Part shown: positions 8,553-18,000 of the stretch, one piece after another
Layout: each line of letters opens with the position of its first letter
How positions within the stretch are numbered: the first letter of the stretch is position 1
From: an uncultured bacterium
GTDB taxonomy: Bacteria > Actinomycetota > Coriobacteriia > Coriobacteriales > Coriobacteriaceae
NCBI GenBank assembly: GCA_905214525.1
Contig: CAJMMN010000010.1
Coordinates: 4,081-68,080, forward strand
DNA: 64,000 nt
Direction of reading: 5' to 3'
The notes under the pieces: generated by a model
Database searches by the model: none
What the model was told of the DNA's origin: nothing
Seen by the model: only the letters and a program-made list of their open reading frames with translations
Position numbers and translations under genes: made by a program

Positions 8553-9668
8553 ATGGCCGAACTCACGCCTCGCATGAAGGAGCTCGTCCAGCCTTACCTG
8601 GCCGGTATTGAGCCCTACGATCCCAACTTTACGCCCACGCGCATCAACCTTTCGGCCAACGAGAACACCTATCCCGTGCCGGCTGGCGTGCGCGAGGCGG
8701 TCGACGCCGCCCTGGCTGCCACGCCGCTCAACCGCTATCCCGATCCCATGTCCAACGATCTGCGTGACGAGCTTGCCGCTTGGCATGGTGTGGCGCGCGA
8801 GAATGTCTGCGTGGGCAACGGCGGCGACGAGCTGCTCTATAACTACCTGTTGGCGTTTGGCGGCGCGGGACGGACCCTGCTCAACTGCCCGCCGTGCTTT
8901 AGCGAGTATGCGTTCTTTGCGTCGCTCTGTCAGACCGAGGTGCGCGACGTGTGGCGCGACCCCGCGACCTTTGAGCTCGACCAGGCAGCCGTGCTTGCGG
9001 CGGCGTCCGAGTGCAACCTGGCAATCGTGACCTCGCCCAACAACCCCACGGGTGACGTGGCACCGCTCGACTTTGTCGCGGCGCTGTGCGATGCGTGCCC
9101 CGGCATGGTAATGGTTGACGAGGCCTACGTGGAGTTTGCCGACGATTCGTTTGGCGCGGTCACCACGGCGCAGGGGCTTATCGCCGAGCATCCCAACCTG
9201 GTGATTCTGCATACGTTGTCCAAGGCGTTTGGCGCTGCCGGTACGCGTCTGGGTTACGTGATCGCGGCGCCGGAAGTCATCGACGTGTTCGCGGCGATTC
9301 GCCAGATCTATTCAGTTAACGTGCTGAGCCAGGCGGCAGCACTTGCCTGCGTGCGTGCCCGTGATGCCTACACGCCCGTGGTGGCACAGATCGCATCCGA
9401 GCGCGAGCGCGAGCTGTGCGCCCTGCGCGCAATGGCTGCCGATGGCATGCCCGTGGAGGCATGGCCGAGCGCGGCGAACTTTGTGCTCGTGCGCACGCCG
9501 CATGCCACGCGCGTGCGCGAGCGTCTGCGCGACGAGTATTCGATTCTGGTGCGCGACTTTAGCTACGCGCCGGGGCTCGCGGACTGCCTGCGCATTACCG
9601 TGGGCACCCCGCAGGAAAACGACGAGGTGCTGGCCGCGTTTGCCGCGCTGGTGAAGGAGGAGATGTAG
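8553..9668 (+). CDS. hisC: Histidinol-phosphate aminotransferase
   Basis: PLP-dependent fold-type I aminotransferase, 371 residues, converting imidazole-acetol phosphate to histidinol phosphate. SANENTYPVP lies at the N-terminus, SPNNPTGD near residue 160, VDEAYVEF near 190, and the PLP-binding lysine in LSKAFGAAGTRLGY near residue 223. It abuts hisB with no gap. Confidence 0.96.
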   Translation: MAELTPRMKELVQPYLAGIEPYDPNFTPTRINLSANENTYPVPAGVREAVDAALAATPLNRYPDPMSNDLRDELAAWHGVARENVCVGNGGDELLYNYLLAFGGAGRTLLNCPPCFSEYAFFASLCQTEVRDVWRDPATFELDQAAVLAAASECNLAIVTSPNNPTGDVAPLDFVAALCDACPGMVMVDEAYVEFADDSFGAVTTAQGLIAEHPNLVILHTLSKAFGAAGTRLGYVIAAPEVIDVFAAIRQIYSVNVLSQAAALACVRARDAYTPVVAQIASERERELCALRAMAADGMPVEAWPSAANFVLVRTPHATRVRERLRDEYSILVRDFSYAPGLADCLRITVGTPQENDEVLAAFAALVKEEM

Positions 9669-10256
9669 ATGGACCGCTATGCCGAGGTAACCCGCAAGAC
9701 GGGCGAGACCGACATTGTCGTAAAGCTCGACCTGGACGGAAGCGGCGTGTGCGATATCTCGACCGGCGTGCCGTTTTTCGACCACATGCTCAACGCTTTT
9801 GGCCGCCATGGTCTGTTCGATCTGACGGTGCACGCGGTGGGCGACGTGGAGGTCGATGCGCACCACACCGTCGAGGACACGGGTATTGTGCTGGGCGAGG
9901 CGTTTTGTCAGGCGCTGGGCGACAAGGCGGGCATTACGCGCTTTGCCGACGCGGCGATCGCCATGGACGAGACGCTTGTGATGGCTGCTGTTGATATTTC
10001 GGGCCGCGGGCAGGCCTACTGCGAGCTGCCCGTGCCCATCGAGCGCGTGGGCAGCTTTGATACCGAGCTGGCCGTCGAGTTCTTCTACGCCTTCGCGCGC
10101 GATGCCAAGCTCACGCTGCACGTTCGCGAACTGGCGGGCGGTAACTCGCATCACATTATCGAGGCCGCCTTTAAGGCCGTGGGCCGCACGATGCGCCACG
10201 CCTGCGAGCTCGATCCCCGCGTGCAGGGCATCCCCAGCACCAAGGGCTCGCTGTAA
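9669..10256 (+). CDS. hisB: Imidazoleglycerol-phosphate dehydratase
   Basis: Monofunctional HisB, 195 residues, without a phosphatase domain, in keeping with the separate PHP phosphatase at 13638. The metal-binding HHTVED and GNSHHIIEAAFKA motifs and the GVPFFDHML segment are all present. The ATG follows the hisC stop directly, with GAAGGAGGAG inside the hisC end as ribosome site. Confidence 0.97.
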   Translation: MDRYAEVTRKTGETDIVVKLDLDGSGVCDISTGVPFFDHMLNAFGRHGLFDLTVHAVGDVEVDAHHTVEDTGIVLGEAFCQALGDKAGITRFADAAIAMDETLVMAAVDISGRGQAYCELPVPIERVGSFDTELAVEFFYAFARDAKLTLHVRELAGGNSHHIIEAAFKAVGRTMRHACELDPRVQGIPSTKGSL

Positions 10257-10268
10257 CCGCTACAAAGG

Positions 10269-10315
10269 TAAAACCACTACGAAGGTGCCTGTCCCCTTTG
10301 TGGTGGTTTTGGACA
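10269..10315 (+). repeat. Hairpin with a dispersed GTGCCTGTCCCC word
   Basis: AAAACCACTAC pairs with GTGGTGGTTTT around GCCTGTCCCCTTT. It fills most of the hisB-hisH gap. Related CCTGTCCC words with their own short stems lie near 59860 and 60900. It may act as a weak terminator or be a REP-type element. Confidence 0.5.
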
Positions 10316-10335
10316 AGACGAGGAGGAGGGGTCGC

Positions 10336-11037
10336 GTGGGCGAACCGAAGATCGTGGTGGTCGACTACCACAAGGGCAACTTGTCGAGCGTCGTGCGCGG
10401 GCTTGCGCGCGCCGGTGCCGCCGCCTGTACATCGGATGATCCGGAGCAGATCCGCCGCGCCGACGGCCTGGTCATCCCGGGCGTGGGCGCGTTCTATGAC
10501 GCGATCGCCTTTATGCGCCAGAGCGGCGAGGCGGACGCGGTGCTCGGTGCCGTTGTCGCCGGAACTCCGCTGCTCGGCATCTGCCTGGGCCTTCAGCTCT
10601 TTTTTGAGCGCGGCAACGAGGGCGTGCCTGCGGACGAGGGCGTGGCCGCGGATGGCGGCACCCCCGAGCAGTCTGGCGGCCCCTGGGTCGATGGCCTGGG
10701 CATCATGCGCGGCTCGTGCACGCGCTTGGAGTCGAGCCGCCTGAAGGTGCCGCACGTGGGCTGGGACCAGGTGCACATGACGCCCGCCGGAGCGGCCGAT
10801 CCGCTGCTCGCCGGTTTTGCCGAGGGCGCCAACATGTACTTCACCCACAGCTACGCGGTGGCCGAGGACGCCGATGCCGCCGATGTGCTGGCGCGCACGC
10901 ATTATACGCGGAGCTTTCCGTGCATCGTGCGTCACGGCAACGTGTGGGGCTGTCAGTTCCATCCCGAGAAATCCTCTGCGCTGGGTCAGCGCATCCTTAA
11001 GAACTTCGTCAACATCGTCGAGGAGGTTGGCCGATGA
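10336..11037 (+). CDS. hisH: Imidazole glycerol phosphate synthase, glutaminase subunit
   Basis: Class I glutamine amidotransferase, 233 residues, that feeds ammonia to HisF. The nucleophile is C83 in GICLGLQLFF, with H209 and E211 in CQFHPEKS. A short acidic insertion (about residues 96-116, VPADEGVAADGG) enlarges a surface loop. I chose GTG at 10336 because AGGAGGAGGGG lies just upstream and the protein then begins EPKIVVVDYHKGN. It overlaps hisA by four bases. Confidence 0.95.
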   Translation: MGEPKIVVVDYHKGNLSSVVRGLARAGAAACTSDDPEQIRRADGLVIPGVGAFYDAIAFMRQSGEADAVLGAVVAGTPLLGICLGLQLFFERGNEGVPADEGVAADGGTPEQSGGPWVDGLGIMRGSCTRLESSRLKVPHVGWDQVHMTPAGAADPLLAGFAEGANMYFTHSYAVAEDADAADVLARTHYTRSFPCIVRHGNVWGCQFHPEKSSALGQRILKNFVNIVEEVGR

Positions 11038-11777
11038 TCCTGTTTCCCGCAATCGATCTGATCGACGGCAAGGTTGTGCGCCTGGAGCGCGGTGACCGCA
11101 GCCGCTGCAAGGTATATTCCGACGACCCCGTGGCCGTTGCCCGCTCGTTTGCCGAGCAGGGCGCAAGCTGGGTGCACGTCGTCGACCTGTCCGCCGCCTT
11201 TGGCGAGGACGAGGACACATGTGCCGCCAACTCGGCGGCGATCAAGGCCATCTGCGGCGTCGACGGCCTGTCCGTGGACGTGGGCGGCGGTGTCCGCTCG
11301 CTCGCGCGCATCGACGAGCTGGCCGGCTACGGCGCACGCCGCATTGCGCTGGGCACCGTGCTGGTGACCGAGCCGGGTTTTGCCGAGGTGGCAGCCCAAG
11401 GCTTTGGCGAGCTGTTGGTGGCAGATATTGCCGCGCGCGACGGCCAGGTCAAGGTGAACGGTTGGCGCGATGGTGCGGGTGTGGCGCTCGACGATGCCGT
11501 GGCGCAGCTTTCCGAGCTGGGCTTTAAACATCTGGTGTATACCGACATCGCGCGCGATGGCATGCAGACGGGCATCGATGTGGCGGCGTATCGCCATGTG
11601 GCCGAGGTCGCGGGATTTCCCGTCGTGGCTTCGGGCGGCATCTCGACGCTCGACGACATCCGTGCGCTGGCCGCAGTGGGTGAGGGCGCGATTGAAGGTG
11701 CTATTACCGGTCGCGCGCTCTACGAGGGCAACTTTACGCTGGTACAGGCGCTGGCCGCCGCCCGAGGGGAGGAGTAG
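11034..11777 (+). CDS. hisA: ProFAR isomerase
   Basis: (Beta/alpha)8 enzyme that opens the ribose of ProFAR to PRFAR; 247 residues. The catalytic Asp is in FPAIDLIDGKVVRL near residue 8, the second Asp in YTDIARDGMQTG near 170; phosphate-binding glycines are in DVGGGVR and ASGGIS. ATGA overlap with hisH couples translation. Confidence 0.96.
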   Translation: MILFPAIDLIDGKVVRLERGDRSRCKVYSDDPVAVARSFAEQGASWVHVVDLSAAFGEDEDTCAANSAAIKAICGVDGLSVDVGGGVRSLARIDELAGYGARRIALGTVLVTEPGFAEVAAQGFGELLVADIAARDGQVKVNGWRDGAGVALDDAVAQLSELGFKHLVYTDIARDGMQTGIDVAAYRHVAEVAGFPVVASGGISTLDDIRALAAVGEGAIEGAITGRALYEGNFTLVQALAAARGEE

Positions 11778-11780
11778 CCC

Positions 11781-12563
11781 ATGCTTACCAAACGTGTGAT
11801 TCCCTGTCTGGATGTTAAGGACGGCCGCGTGGTCAAGGGCGTCAACTTTGTGAGCTTGCGCGATGCGGGCGATCCGGTGGAGCTGGCGCGCGCCTACGAC
11901 CGCGAAGGTGCGGACGAGGTCGTATTTTTGGACATTACCGCGACGAGTGACAACCGTGCGACGACCATCGAGATGGCGGCGCACGCGGCCGAGGAGCTCG
12001 CTATTCCCTATACCGTGGGCGGCGGCTTTCGCGACTTGGCGGGCATGCGGACCATGGTTGCCGCCGGTGCCGACAAGGTGTCGCTCAACTCGGCGGCCGT
12101 GCGTGACCCGTCGCTGATTAGCCAGGCTGCCGCGGCTTTTGGCAGTCAGGCCGTGGTCGTGGCGATCGATGCCAAGCGCGTCGGTTTGCCCGGAGAGCCG
12201 GGTGCCGACAAGTGGGAGGTCTTCACGGCGGGCGGCCGCAACGCCACGGGTATCGACGCGGTGGCGTGGGCCGAGGAAGCGGCTCGTCGCGGCGCCGGCG
12301 AAATCCTACTGACCAGCATGGATCGCGACGGCACCAAGGCCGGATTTGACCTGGCGCTTACCCGCGCCGTGGCGCGCGCGGTGTCGATTCCCGTTATTGC
12401 GAGCGGCGGCGTGGGTACGCTCGAGCATTTTGCCGAGGGTGTGATTGAGGGCGAGGCCGATGCCGTGCTGGCGGCGAGCGTCTTTCACTTTGGAACCTTC
12501 AGCATTCGCCAGGTCAAAGAGTATATGGCCTCTCAAGGTATTCCTGTCAGGCTGGACTTCTAG
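11781..12563 (+). CDS. hisF: Imidazole glycerol phosphate synthase, cyclase subunit
   Basis: (Beta/alpha)8 partner of HisH, 260 residues, making imidazole glycerol phosphate and AICAR. Motifs seen are IPCLDVKDGRVVKGVNF (catalytic Asp near 11), VVAIDAKR near 130 (second Asp), LLTSMDRDGTK and IASGGVGT. Its stop codon is the point at which a 118-base repeat begins. AICAR made here is the substrate of PurH at 42017. Confidence 0.97.
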   Translation: MLTKRVIPCLDVKDGRVVKGVNFVSLRDAGDPVELARAYDREGADEVVFLDITATSDNRATTIEMAAHAAEELAIPYTVGGGFRDLAGMRTMVAAGADKVSLNSAAVRDPSLISQAAAAFGSQAVVVAIDAKRVGLPGEPGADKWEVFTAGGRNATGIDAVAWAEEAARRGAGEILLTSMDRDGTKAGFDLALTRAVARAVSIPVIASGGVGTLEHFAEGVIEGEADAVLAASVFHFGTFSIRQVKEYMASQGIPVRLDF

Positions 12564-12680
12564 CGCTGCGGCTTGCCCAGGCACCGCATCTTGCCGCTCA
12601 AACCGTCGCTCGCGTACCAAAGTACGCGTCGCTCCTCTTTCGCGGCAACCTGCGGCACCTGGGCAACCCTCGCCGACCTG
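12563..12680 (+). repeat. Dispersed 118-base hairpin repeat, copy 1
   Basis: About nine-tenths identical to 43636-43752, same orientation. TTGCCCAGGCACCGCA pairs with TGCGGCACCTGGGCAA (two mismatches), TTGCCGC with GCGGCAA, and CGCGTAC with GTACGCG at the tip. It begins at the hisF stop codon, inside the his operon, between hisF and hisI. Confidence 0.85.
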
Positions 12681-12708
12681 CGATGTTTACGGTAATTACT
12701 TGGGAGAA

Positions 12709-13053
12709 ATGATGACTGAGGTAATAGAAGCGTCTGATCTTACGTACGACGACCGTGGGCTGATTCCTTGTGTGGTTCAGCAGTATGACACTGGCGAGGT
12801 GCTTATGGTTGCTTGGATGAACGAGGAGTCCGTGGGGCTGACGCTCAAGACCGGGACCACGTGGTTTTGGAGCCGTAGTCGCCAGGAGCTCTGGAACAAG
12901 GGCGCGACGAGCGGCAATATGCAGGAGGTCAAGGAGCTCTGGGCCGACTGCGATAGCGATACGCTGCTGGTCAAGGTGGACTCGCCGGGCCCGGCCTGCC
13001 ATACCGGCAACCGTACCTGCTTCTTTAAGCGCGTAAAGGGGGGAACACGATGA
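12709..13053 (+). CDS. hisI: Phosphoribosyl-AMP cyclohydrolase
   Basis: Zn/Mg hydrolase of 114 residues that opens the purine ring of phosphoribosyl-AMP. SRSRQELWNKGATSGN, the Mg site DCDSDTLLVKV and the zinc site ACHTGNRTCFF are all present. Tandem ATG codons at 12709 and 12712 both follow GGGAG. Monofunctional: the HisE domain is a separate gene. It overlaps the next small gene by four bases. Confidence 0.95.
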   Translation: MMTEVIEASDLTYDDRGLIPCVVQQYDTGEVLMVAWMNEESVGLTLKTGTTWFWSRSRQELWNKGATSGNMQEVKELWADCDSDTLLVKVDSPGPACHTGNRTCFFKRVKGGTR

Positions 13054-13277
13054 AGGTCGTGACGCCGTTCGAAGTCGCCGACTGCAACGCCGAACTCCTC
13101 CGCGCGGGCGTGCCGTGCCGCGTGCACCTGACCGATGCCTGCGGGGCGCAGTCGCTTTGGCTCGAGGCCGAGAAGGAAAGGCTCGATGAGGCCCATGCCG
13201 TCATCGTTGAATTCTTTGGGAAAAAGGGCGCAAAGCTTCGGTTCGATGAGACCGGTACTTACTTTACGCTGCAGTAA
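13050..13277 (+). CDS. Small conserved protein inside the his operon
   Basis: 75 residues, ATGA-coupled to hisI and 15 bases before hisE. It has one possible motif, TDACGAQSLWL near residue 27, and a basic-acidic C-terminal half with FFGKKGAKLRF; no signal or membrane segment. I do not recognise a characterised family. Its position between two enzymes acting on phosphoribosyl nucleotides suggests a role linked to HisI or HisE, but this is only context. The tight coupling argues that it is a real gene. Confidence 0.75.
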   Translation: MKVVTPFEVADCNAELLRAGVPCRVHLTDACGAQSLWLEAEKERLDEAHAVIVEFFGKKGAKLRFDETGTYFTLQ

Positions 13278-13292
13278 CGAGAGGAAATAACC

Positions 13293-13610
13293 ATGGGAGT
13301 CAGAACAGCTAACGTGCAGCCGGGAAATATCGGCGAGACGCTGACGGGACTAGCCGAGGTGATTCACGGTCGTCGCGATGCGTCGCCACAGGAGAGCTAC
13401 ACCGCCCGTCTGCTGACCGACGTCGAGGACGAGCTGCTCAAGAAGCTTGCCGAGGAGGCGAGCGAGGTGATCATGGCCTGCAAGGATAACGACCACGATC
13501 ACATTCGCTACGAGGCCGGCGACCTGATCTACCACCTGCTCGTGACGCTCGAGCGCTACGGCATTACCCTCGACGAGCTGGCCGGCGAACTCAACGCCCG
13601 CCGCCACTAG
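13293..13610 (+). CDS. hisE: Phosphoribosyl-ATP diphosphatase
   Basis: MazG-like all-alpha pyrophosphatase, 105 residues, converting PR-ATP to PR-AMP. The metal-binding EEASEVIMACKD and YEAGDLIYHLLV segments are visible. Last plus-strand gene of the his cluster; a GAGGAAATAACC ribosome site precedes it. The convergent phosphatase gene starts its 3' end 27 bases later. Confidence 0.95.
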   Translation: MGVRTANVQPGNIGETLTGLAEVIHGRRDASPQESYTARLLTDVEDELLKKLAEEASEVIMACKDNDHDHIRYEAGDLIYHLLVTLERYGITLDELAGELNARRH

Positions 13611-13637
13611 TTATTGGGGACGTTCTTAAACGACCAG

Positions 13638-14549
13638 TTAGGCGAGGGGCGTGGACTCCCATTCTCCGGTGAGGTGGGGGATGTCGAGGGTTCGATAACC
13701 GCAGTCGTAGGCGTGGGCCTGAGCCTCGCGAATGTTCCAGCAGATGTCGCAGGCGCGGTGCGCGTCCGAGCCAAAAGTGATCGGCACCTCGGCGTGGACA
13801 AAGTGACGTAAAAGGCCGGTCGCGGGATAGTAGTCATCGAGGCCCTTGCGCGGTGCGGCCGTCGAGATCTCAACGCGGCGACCCGTATCGTGCGCGCACT
13901 CGGCCATCTGCTGCCAAAACGGCGCGGGGTCAAAGTCGGGCGCAAAGCCTTCCTTCGAAAAGCGCATGACTAGGTCGGGGTGAGCCATCACATCAAAGTT
14001 GAGCGGGCTCTCGCAGGCTCGGCACCAGTCATCGATATAGCGCTCCCACACGCCGCGTACGCCTAAGTTTTCCCAAACATGCAGGTTGGTATCGTCGTCG
14101 ATCCAGCCACAAAGCGAATCGGGCGTATCGGGGCGCGCGACGCCCTCTGTCCCTGCCGTGCCCGCGGCACCTGCCGCAATGTCGCCCGGGTCGCCAATCC
14201 AATGCACGCTGCCCAAGCGCACCACGGCGCCCTGGGCCCAGCGCTCAACCAAGGGTTCGCAGCCCTCGTACCAATCGCATTCAAAACCGTAGATAAAGGT
14301 GAGCTCCGGCGCAATCTGCGCGGCGAGTTTGCGGGCGTCCTCAAAGGCCAGACGATGTGCCGGCAAGTCGCCCTCGACGACCTGCACCTCGCAGTTAGCA
14401 TCCATGCTGGCGGGCAGGGTGAGGTGGTCGGTCGAGACCATGACGCGGCATCCGGCAGCGGTAGCGGCGCGGACGTTGTCCTCGAACGAGGCGTGGCCGT
14501 CCGAAAACGAAGTATGGGTGTGGCAATCGACCAGCGGGCAGGCGGGCAT
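13638..14549 (-). CDS. PHP-family histidinol phosphatase
   Basis: Predicted metal-dependent phosphatase of 303 residues, HisK type. CHTHTSFSDG at residue 8 is the first PHP metal motif; STDHLT near 40, the E in FIYGFECDWY near 95, DVMAHPDLV and GSDAH near 275 supply the others. Convergent with the his operon, it fills the one missing step (histidinol phosphate to histidinol), so the cluster covers the entire pathway. The ATG at 14549 follows AAAGGAG; longer in-frame extensions have no ribosome site. PHP phosphatases can have other substrates; context makes histidinol phosphate likely. Confidence 0.85.
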   Translation of the reverse strand: MPACPLVDCHTHTSFSDGHASFEDNVRAATAAGCRVMVSTDHLTLPASMDANCEVQVVEGDLPAHRLAFEDARKLAAQIAPELTFIYGFECDWYEGCEPLVERWAQGAVVRLGSVHWIGDPGDIAAGAAGTAGTEGVARPDTPDSLCGWIDDDTNLHVWENLGVRGVWERYIDDWCRACESPLNFDVMAHPDLVMRFSKEGFAPDFDPAPFWQQMAECAHDTGRRVEISTAAPRKGLDDYYPATGLLRHFVHAEVPITFGSDAHRACDICWNIREAQAHAYDCGYRTLDIPHLTGEWESTPLA

Positions 14550-14668
14550 GGCGACTCCTTTGCATTTGGCGAATCCGTTCCATTGTAATGGCGCAGCCTC
14601 GGCGCGGCGGGAACGCTGCAGGTCGAAACCGACTGGAAAGGGCAGGCAGCGCGTGCCGGCGCCGGCGA

Positions 14669-15088
14669 CTACTTGCTTTGTGCCGCCACGCGTTTGGCCT
14701 GCACCGTTACCATCGCGTGCCGCACGGCGGTGATGGGGCGATAGCGGATCATACGCGGTCCCGACCAGCGCATGACCTTGCGGATCTTCTCGCGCATGGC
14801 GGGCCGGTAACAATGCGAAGGACAGGCCGAGCAAAATGTCTTGGTGCCCATGTGCGGGCAGTGCTCAATGCGCGCGATGGCGTATTTCTGCAGCTCGGCG
14901 CATTCGGGGCAGAGCGTAATGGTCCGAAGGCCTAGCTTCACGCGCACGGGCTCATCGTCGCCAGCCTGCTCGACCGCATGCCCGCCGCCATGATGCCCGC
15001 GGCACCACAGCGCAATCATCTGCGACACCATTTGGGCCTCGCGCTCGCGTTTGCGTGCCAGCTCCGGTGTGTCGACCGGGCGTGCCAT
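14669..15088 (-). CDS. YgbA-like protein (nitrous oxide-stimulated promoter family)
   Basis: 139 residues with a Cys/His-rich core: IALWCRGHH, LCPECAELQKYA, CPHMGTKTFCSACPSHCY, then the characteristic MRWSGPRMIRY tail. This matches the YgbA family, whose E. coli member is induced by nitrogen oxides; the biochemical role is unknown, and the cysteines suggest a metal site. Its ATG overlaps the stop of the upstream ABC exporter by one base (TAATG), so both are made from one mRNA. Confidence 0.85.
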   Translation of the reverse strand: MARPVDTPELARKREREAQMVSQMIALWCRGHHGGGHAVEQAGDDEPVRVKLGLRTITLCPECAELQKYAIARIEHCPHMGTKTFCSACPSHCYRPAMREKIRKVMRWSGPRMIRYRPITAVRHAMVTVQAKRVAAQSK

Positions 15089-18000
15089 TAGCTCAGCCTC
15101 CCGTGCTCGACCGAAAGCGAGAAATCGGCAAACGCGCAGGTGCTGGCACGGTGGCTTACGAGCACAATGGTCTTGCCGCGGCGCTTGAGCTCGTCAACGG
15201 CCTGCATTACGGCTGCCTCGTTGAGAGCGTCAAGTGCGCTGGTGGGCTCGTCGAGCAAGATGAAAGGCGCGTCGTTGAGGAAGATGCGCGCAAGGCCGAT
15301 GCGCTGGCGCTCGCCGCCCGAAAGCGAGTCGCCCAGCTCGGCAACGGGCGTGTCGAGACCCTGCGGCAGGCGGTCGATGAGGGCGGTAAGCGAAGCGGAG
15401 CGGCAAGCGTCGAGCAGCTCGGCATCGGTGGCGCTGGCGTGCGCAACCAGCAGATTCTCGCGTACGGTGCCGCAGAACAGATGTGTGTCCTGGGTCATAT
15501 AGGCCTCGTGGCTGCGCAGGCTCGCCGTGTTGATGTGGCGGGCGTCGACGCCACTCACCGTGATGGTGCCAGCTGCGGGGTCCCAAAAACGCATGAGCAG
15601 CTTAAGCAGCGTCGACTTGCCCGAGCCCGAGCGCCCCATGATGCAGGTCATGGTGCCGGGCGCAAAGGTGCAGGTCACGTCGTCGAGGATGAGACTCGCA
15701 GCGGTGTCGTTCGCGACCTGCTCCGTGGCGCCCGCACCGCCCGCGTCCACGCCGCCCGCATAACTAAAGCTCACATGCTCGGCTGCGGCGCCGGCAAACT
15801 CAACGTCCTGTCCGTCGGCGACCTCGGCGCACTGGGGCTGCTCGTCGAGCAAATCGAGCACGCGTGCGCCCGAGGCGAGCGTCTCCTGCAGTGAGGCGCC
15901 CAGGCGGCTCACGGCCATCACCGAGCCAAACGACGACACAAAGGTAAAGACGGCGACAAACGCTGCGGCAAAATCGATCGTTCCCGCAGCCACCAGCTGC
16001 AGCGCTCGCCCGAGCATCACCAGATTGGCCGCAAGAATAAGCGCATCGGCTACGGCCTCGCTGGCCGCCTGGCGGCGCTTGAGGCGCGCGTCCACGGCGC
16101 CGACTTGCTCGGTCAGCTTGCCCAGGGCACGGCTGCGATCGGCGCCACCGGCAAACTGGATAGTCTCGGACGCGCCGCGTAGACTGTCGAGCACAAAGGC
16201 ACCCAGCTTACCGGCGCCCTCGCGGCTCTGGCGGCCGGTGGTGCCGCATGCCTTGGCCGAGGTCAGGGGCAGCAGCACGCCCAGGACCGCGTAGGCCACG
16301 AGCGCGATGCCCGCGAGCTCGGGGCTCACAGCCAGCAAAAAGCCCTCAAACACAACGGTGCAGACCAGAGCTATGGCAATGGGCGAGATGGTGTGCGCGT
16401 AGAAGACCTCGAGCAGCTCGATATCCGAGGTGACCAGGCTCACGAGCTCGCCCTTGCCGCGGCCCTCGAGCTTGGCGGGGGCGAGCTGGCGCAGGGCGCC
16501 AAACACCAGGTCGCGAATGTGCGCGAGCAGACGGAATGCGATGTAATGGTTGCAGAGCTGCTCGCCGTAGTGGAGCGGCCCGCGTGCGATGCCGCAGGCG
16601 GCACAGGCCGCGCATGCTGCGATCAGACCAAGCCCCAAGGCGTTGCGGCCCAGCGCGGCCATAAGGCCGAGGGCGCCAAAGGCCGGCACGAACGCGGCGG
16701 TGAGCATGCCAATGCTGCCCAGCGCGACGGCTAGCACAAGCCAGCCGGCAAGCGGTCGGACGAGCCCCGTCATGCGCCACATGATGGACGGCGCCGAGCG
16801 ACGGGCGCGGCCGGAGTCAGGCGCCGCGGTAGCGGAAGACGAGCCGGCACCGTTGAGGCCATCGGCACAGGCGGTACTGCCGCCAACAGCCTCAACCGCG
16901 CCGGCATCCTCGGCATCATCCTCCGCATACGCATATGCCGAGAGCTGCTCCTGGCTGTTCCACATGCGCGCATAGGCGCCCGCGCCCGACAGGAGCTCAT
17001 CATGGGTGCCGCGCTCGACAATGCGACCGCGTTCCAGCACCAGAATCTGGTCGGCGTTCACGATCGTCGACAGGCGGTGTGCCACCACAATTACAGTGTG
17101 CTCACCGGCAAGCGATGCGATGACCTCGCCGATTGCGGTTTCGCTTGCGGCATCGACGTTGCTCGTCGCCTCGTCAAACACATAGATGGGCGAGTTGTGC
17201 AGCAGGGCGCGTGCCATGCACACGCGCTGGCGCTGGCCACCCGAAAGGTTGGTGCCGCCTTCGTTAATCACCATGTCGAGCCCGCCGTTGGCCTGCACAA
17301 AGGCCGCCACGCGCGTGCGGTCGAGTGCGCGCAAAAGCTCGGCGTCGGTGGCGTTGGGCTGGGCAAGCAGCAGGTTATCGCGTAGGGTGCCGGCAAACAG
17401 GTAGCCGTTGGTGGGCACCAGCGTGGTGGCGCGCATGAGTGAGGCGGCCGTGGCATCGCGCAGCTCGACGCCGCCAATGCGAACGCTGCCGCGGTAGGCG
17501 TCCCTGCGGCCCGAGATAATCCCCGCGAGCGTGGACTTGCCGCCGCCGCTTTCGCCCACGAGTGCCACGAGCGAGCCGTGCGCAATGGTCGCGCTGGCGC
17601 TGTCCAGCACCGTGCGGTCGCCGTATGCATAGCTCACGCCCGCGAGCTCGATATCGCCGCGACCGTCAAGCTCAACATCGCCGCGCTCGGGCTCGGGCGT
17701 ATCCAAAATGCCAAACATGCGGCGCGAGGCGGCCATGCCGTTCATGGCCGTGTGGAACAGCGATCCCAGGCGGCGCATAGGCAAAAAGAACTCCTGCGAC
17801 AGAAAGACGATGAGGAAGGCCGCCTCAAAGTCAATCTTGCCCGTGGCGAGCTGCAGCGCGGCTACGATAATGCCGAGCGCGGCGCCCATATAGACGACCA
17901 GGTCCATAACGCAAATGGAGCGCAGCTGCATCACCAGCAGGCGCATGGTCGCTGTGCGGAAACGCTCGGACTCGGCGTTGATGCGCTCGTGCCAGCTGCG

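Noticed and set aside
6131..8575. An 814-codon open frame on the minus strand opposite hisZG and hisD
   Set aside because: It is rich in His, Arg, Gly and Ala with no domain, and exists because the GC-rich wobble bases of the his genes rarely give stops in that frame.
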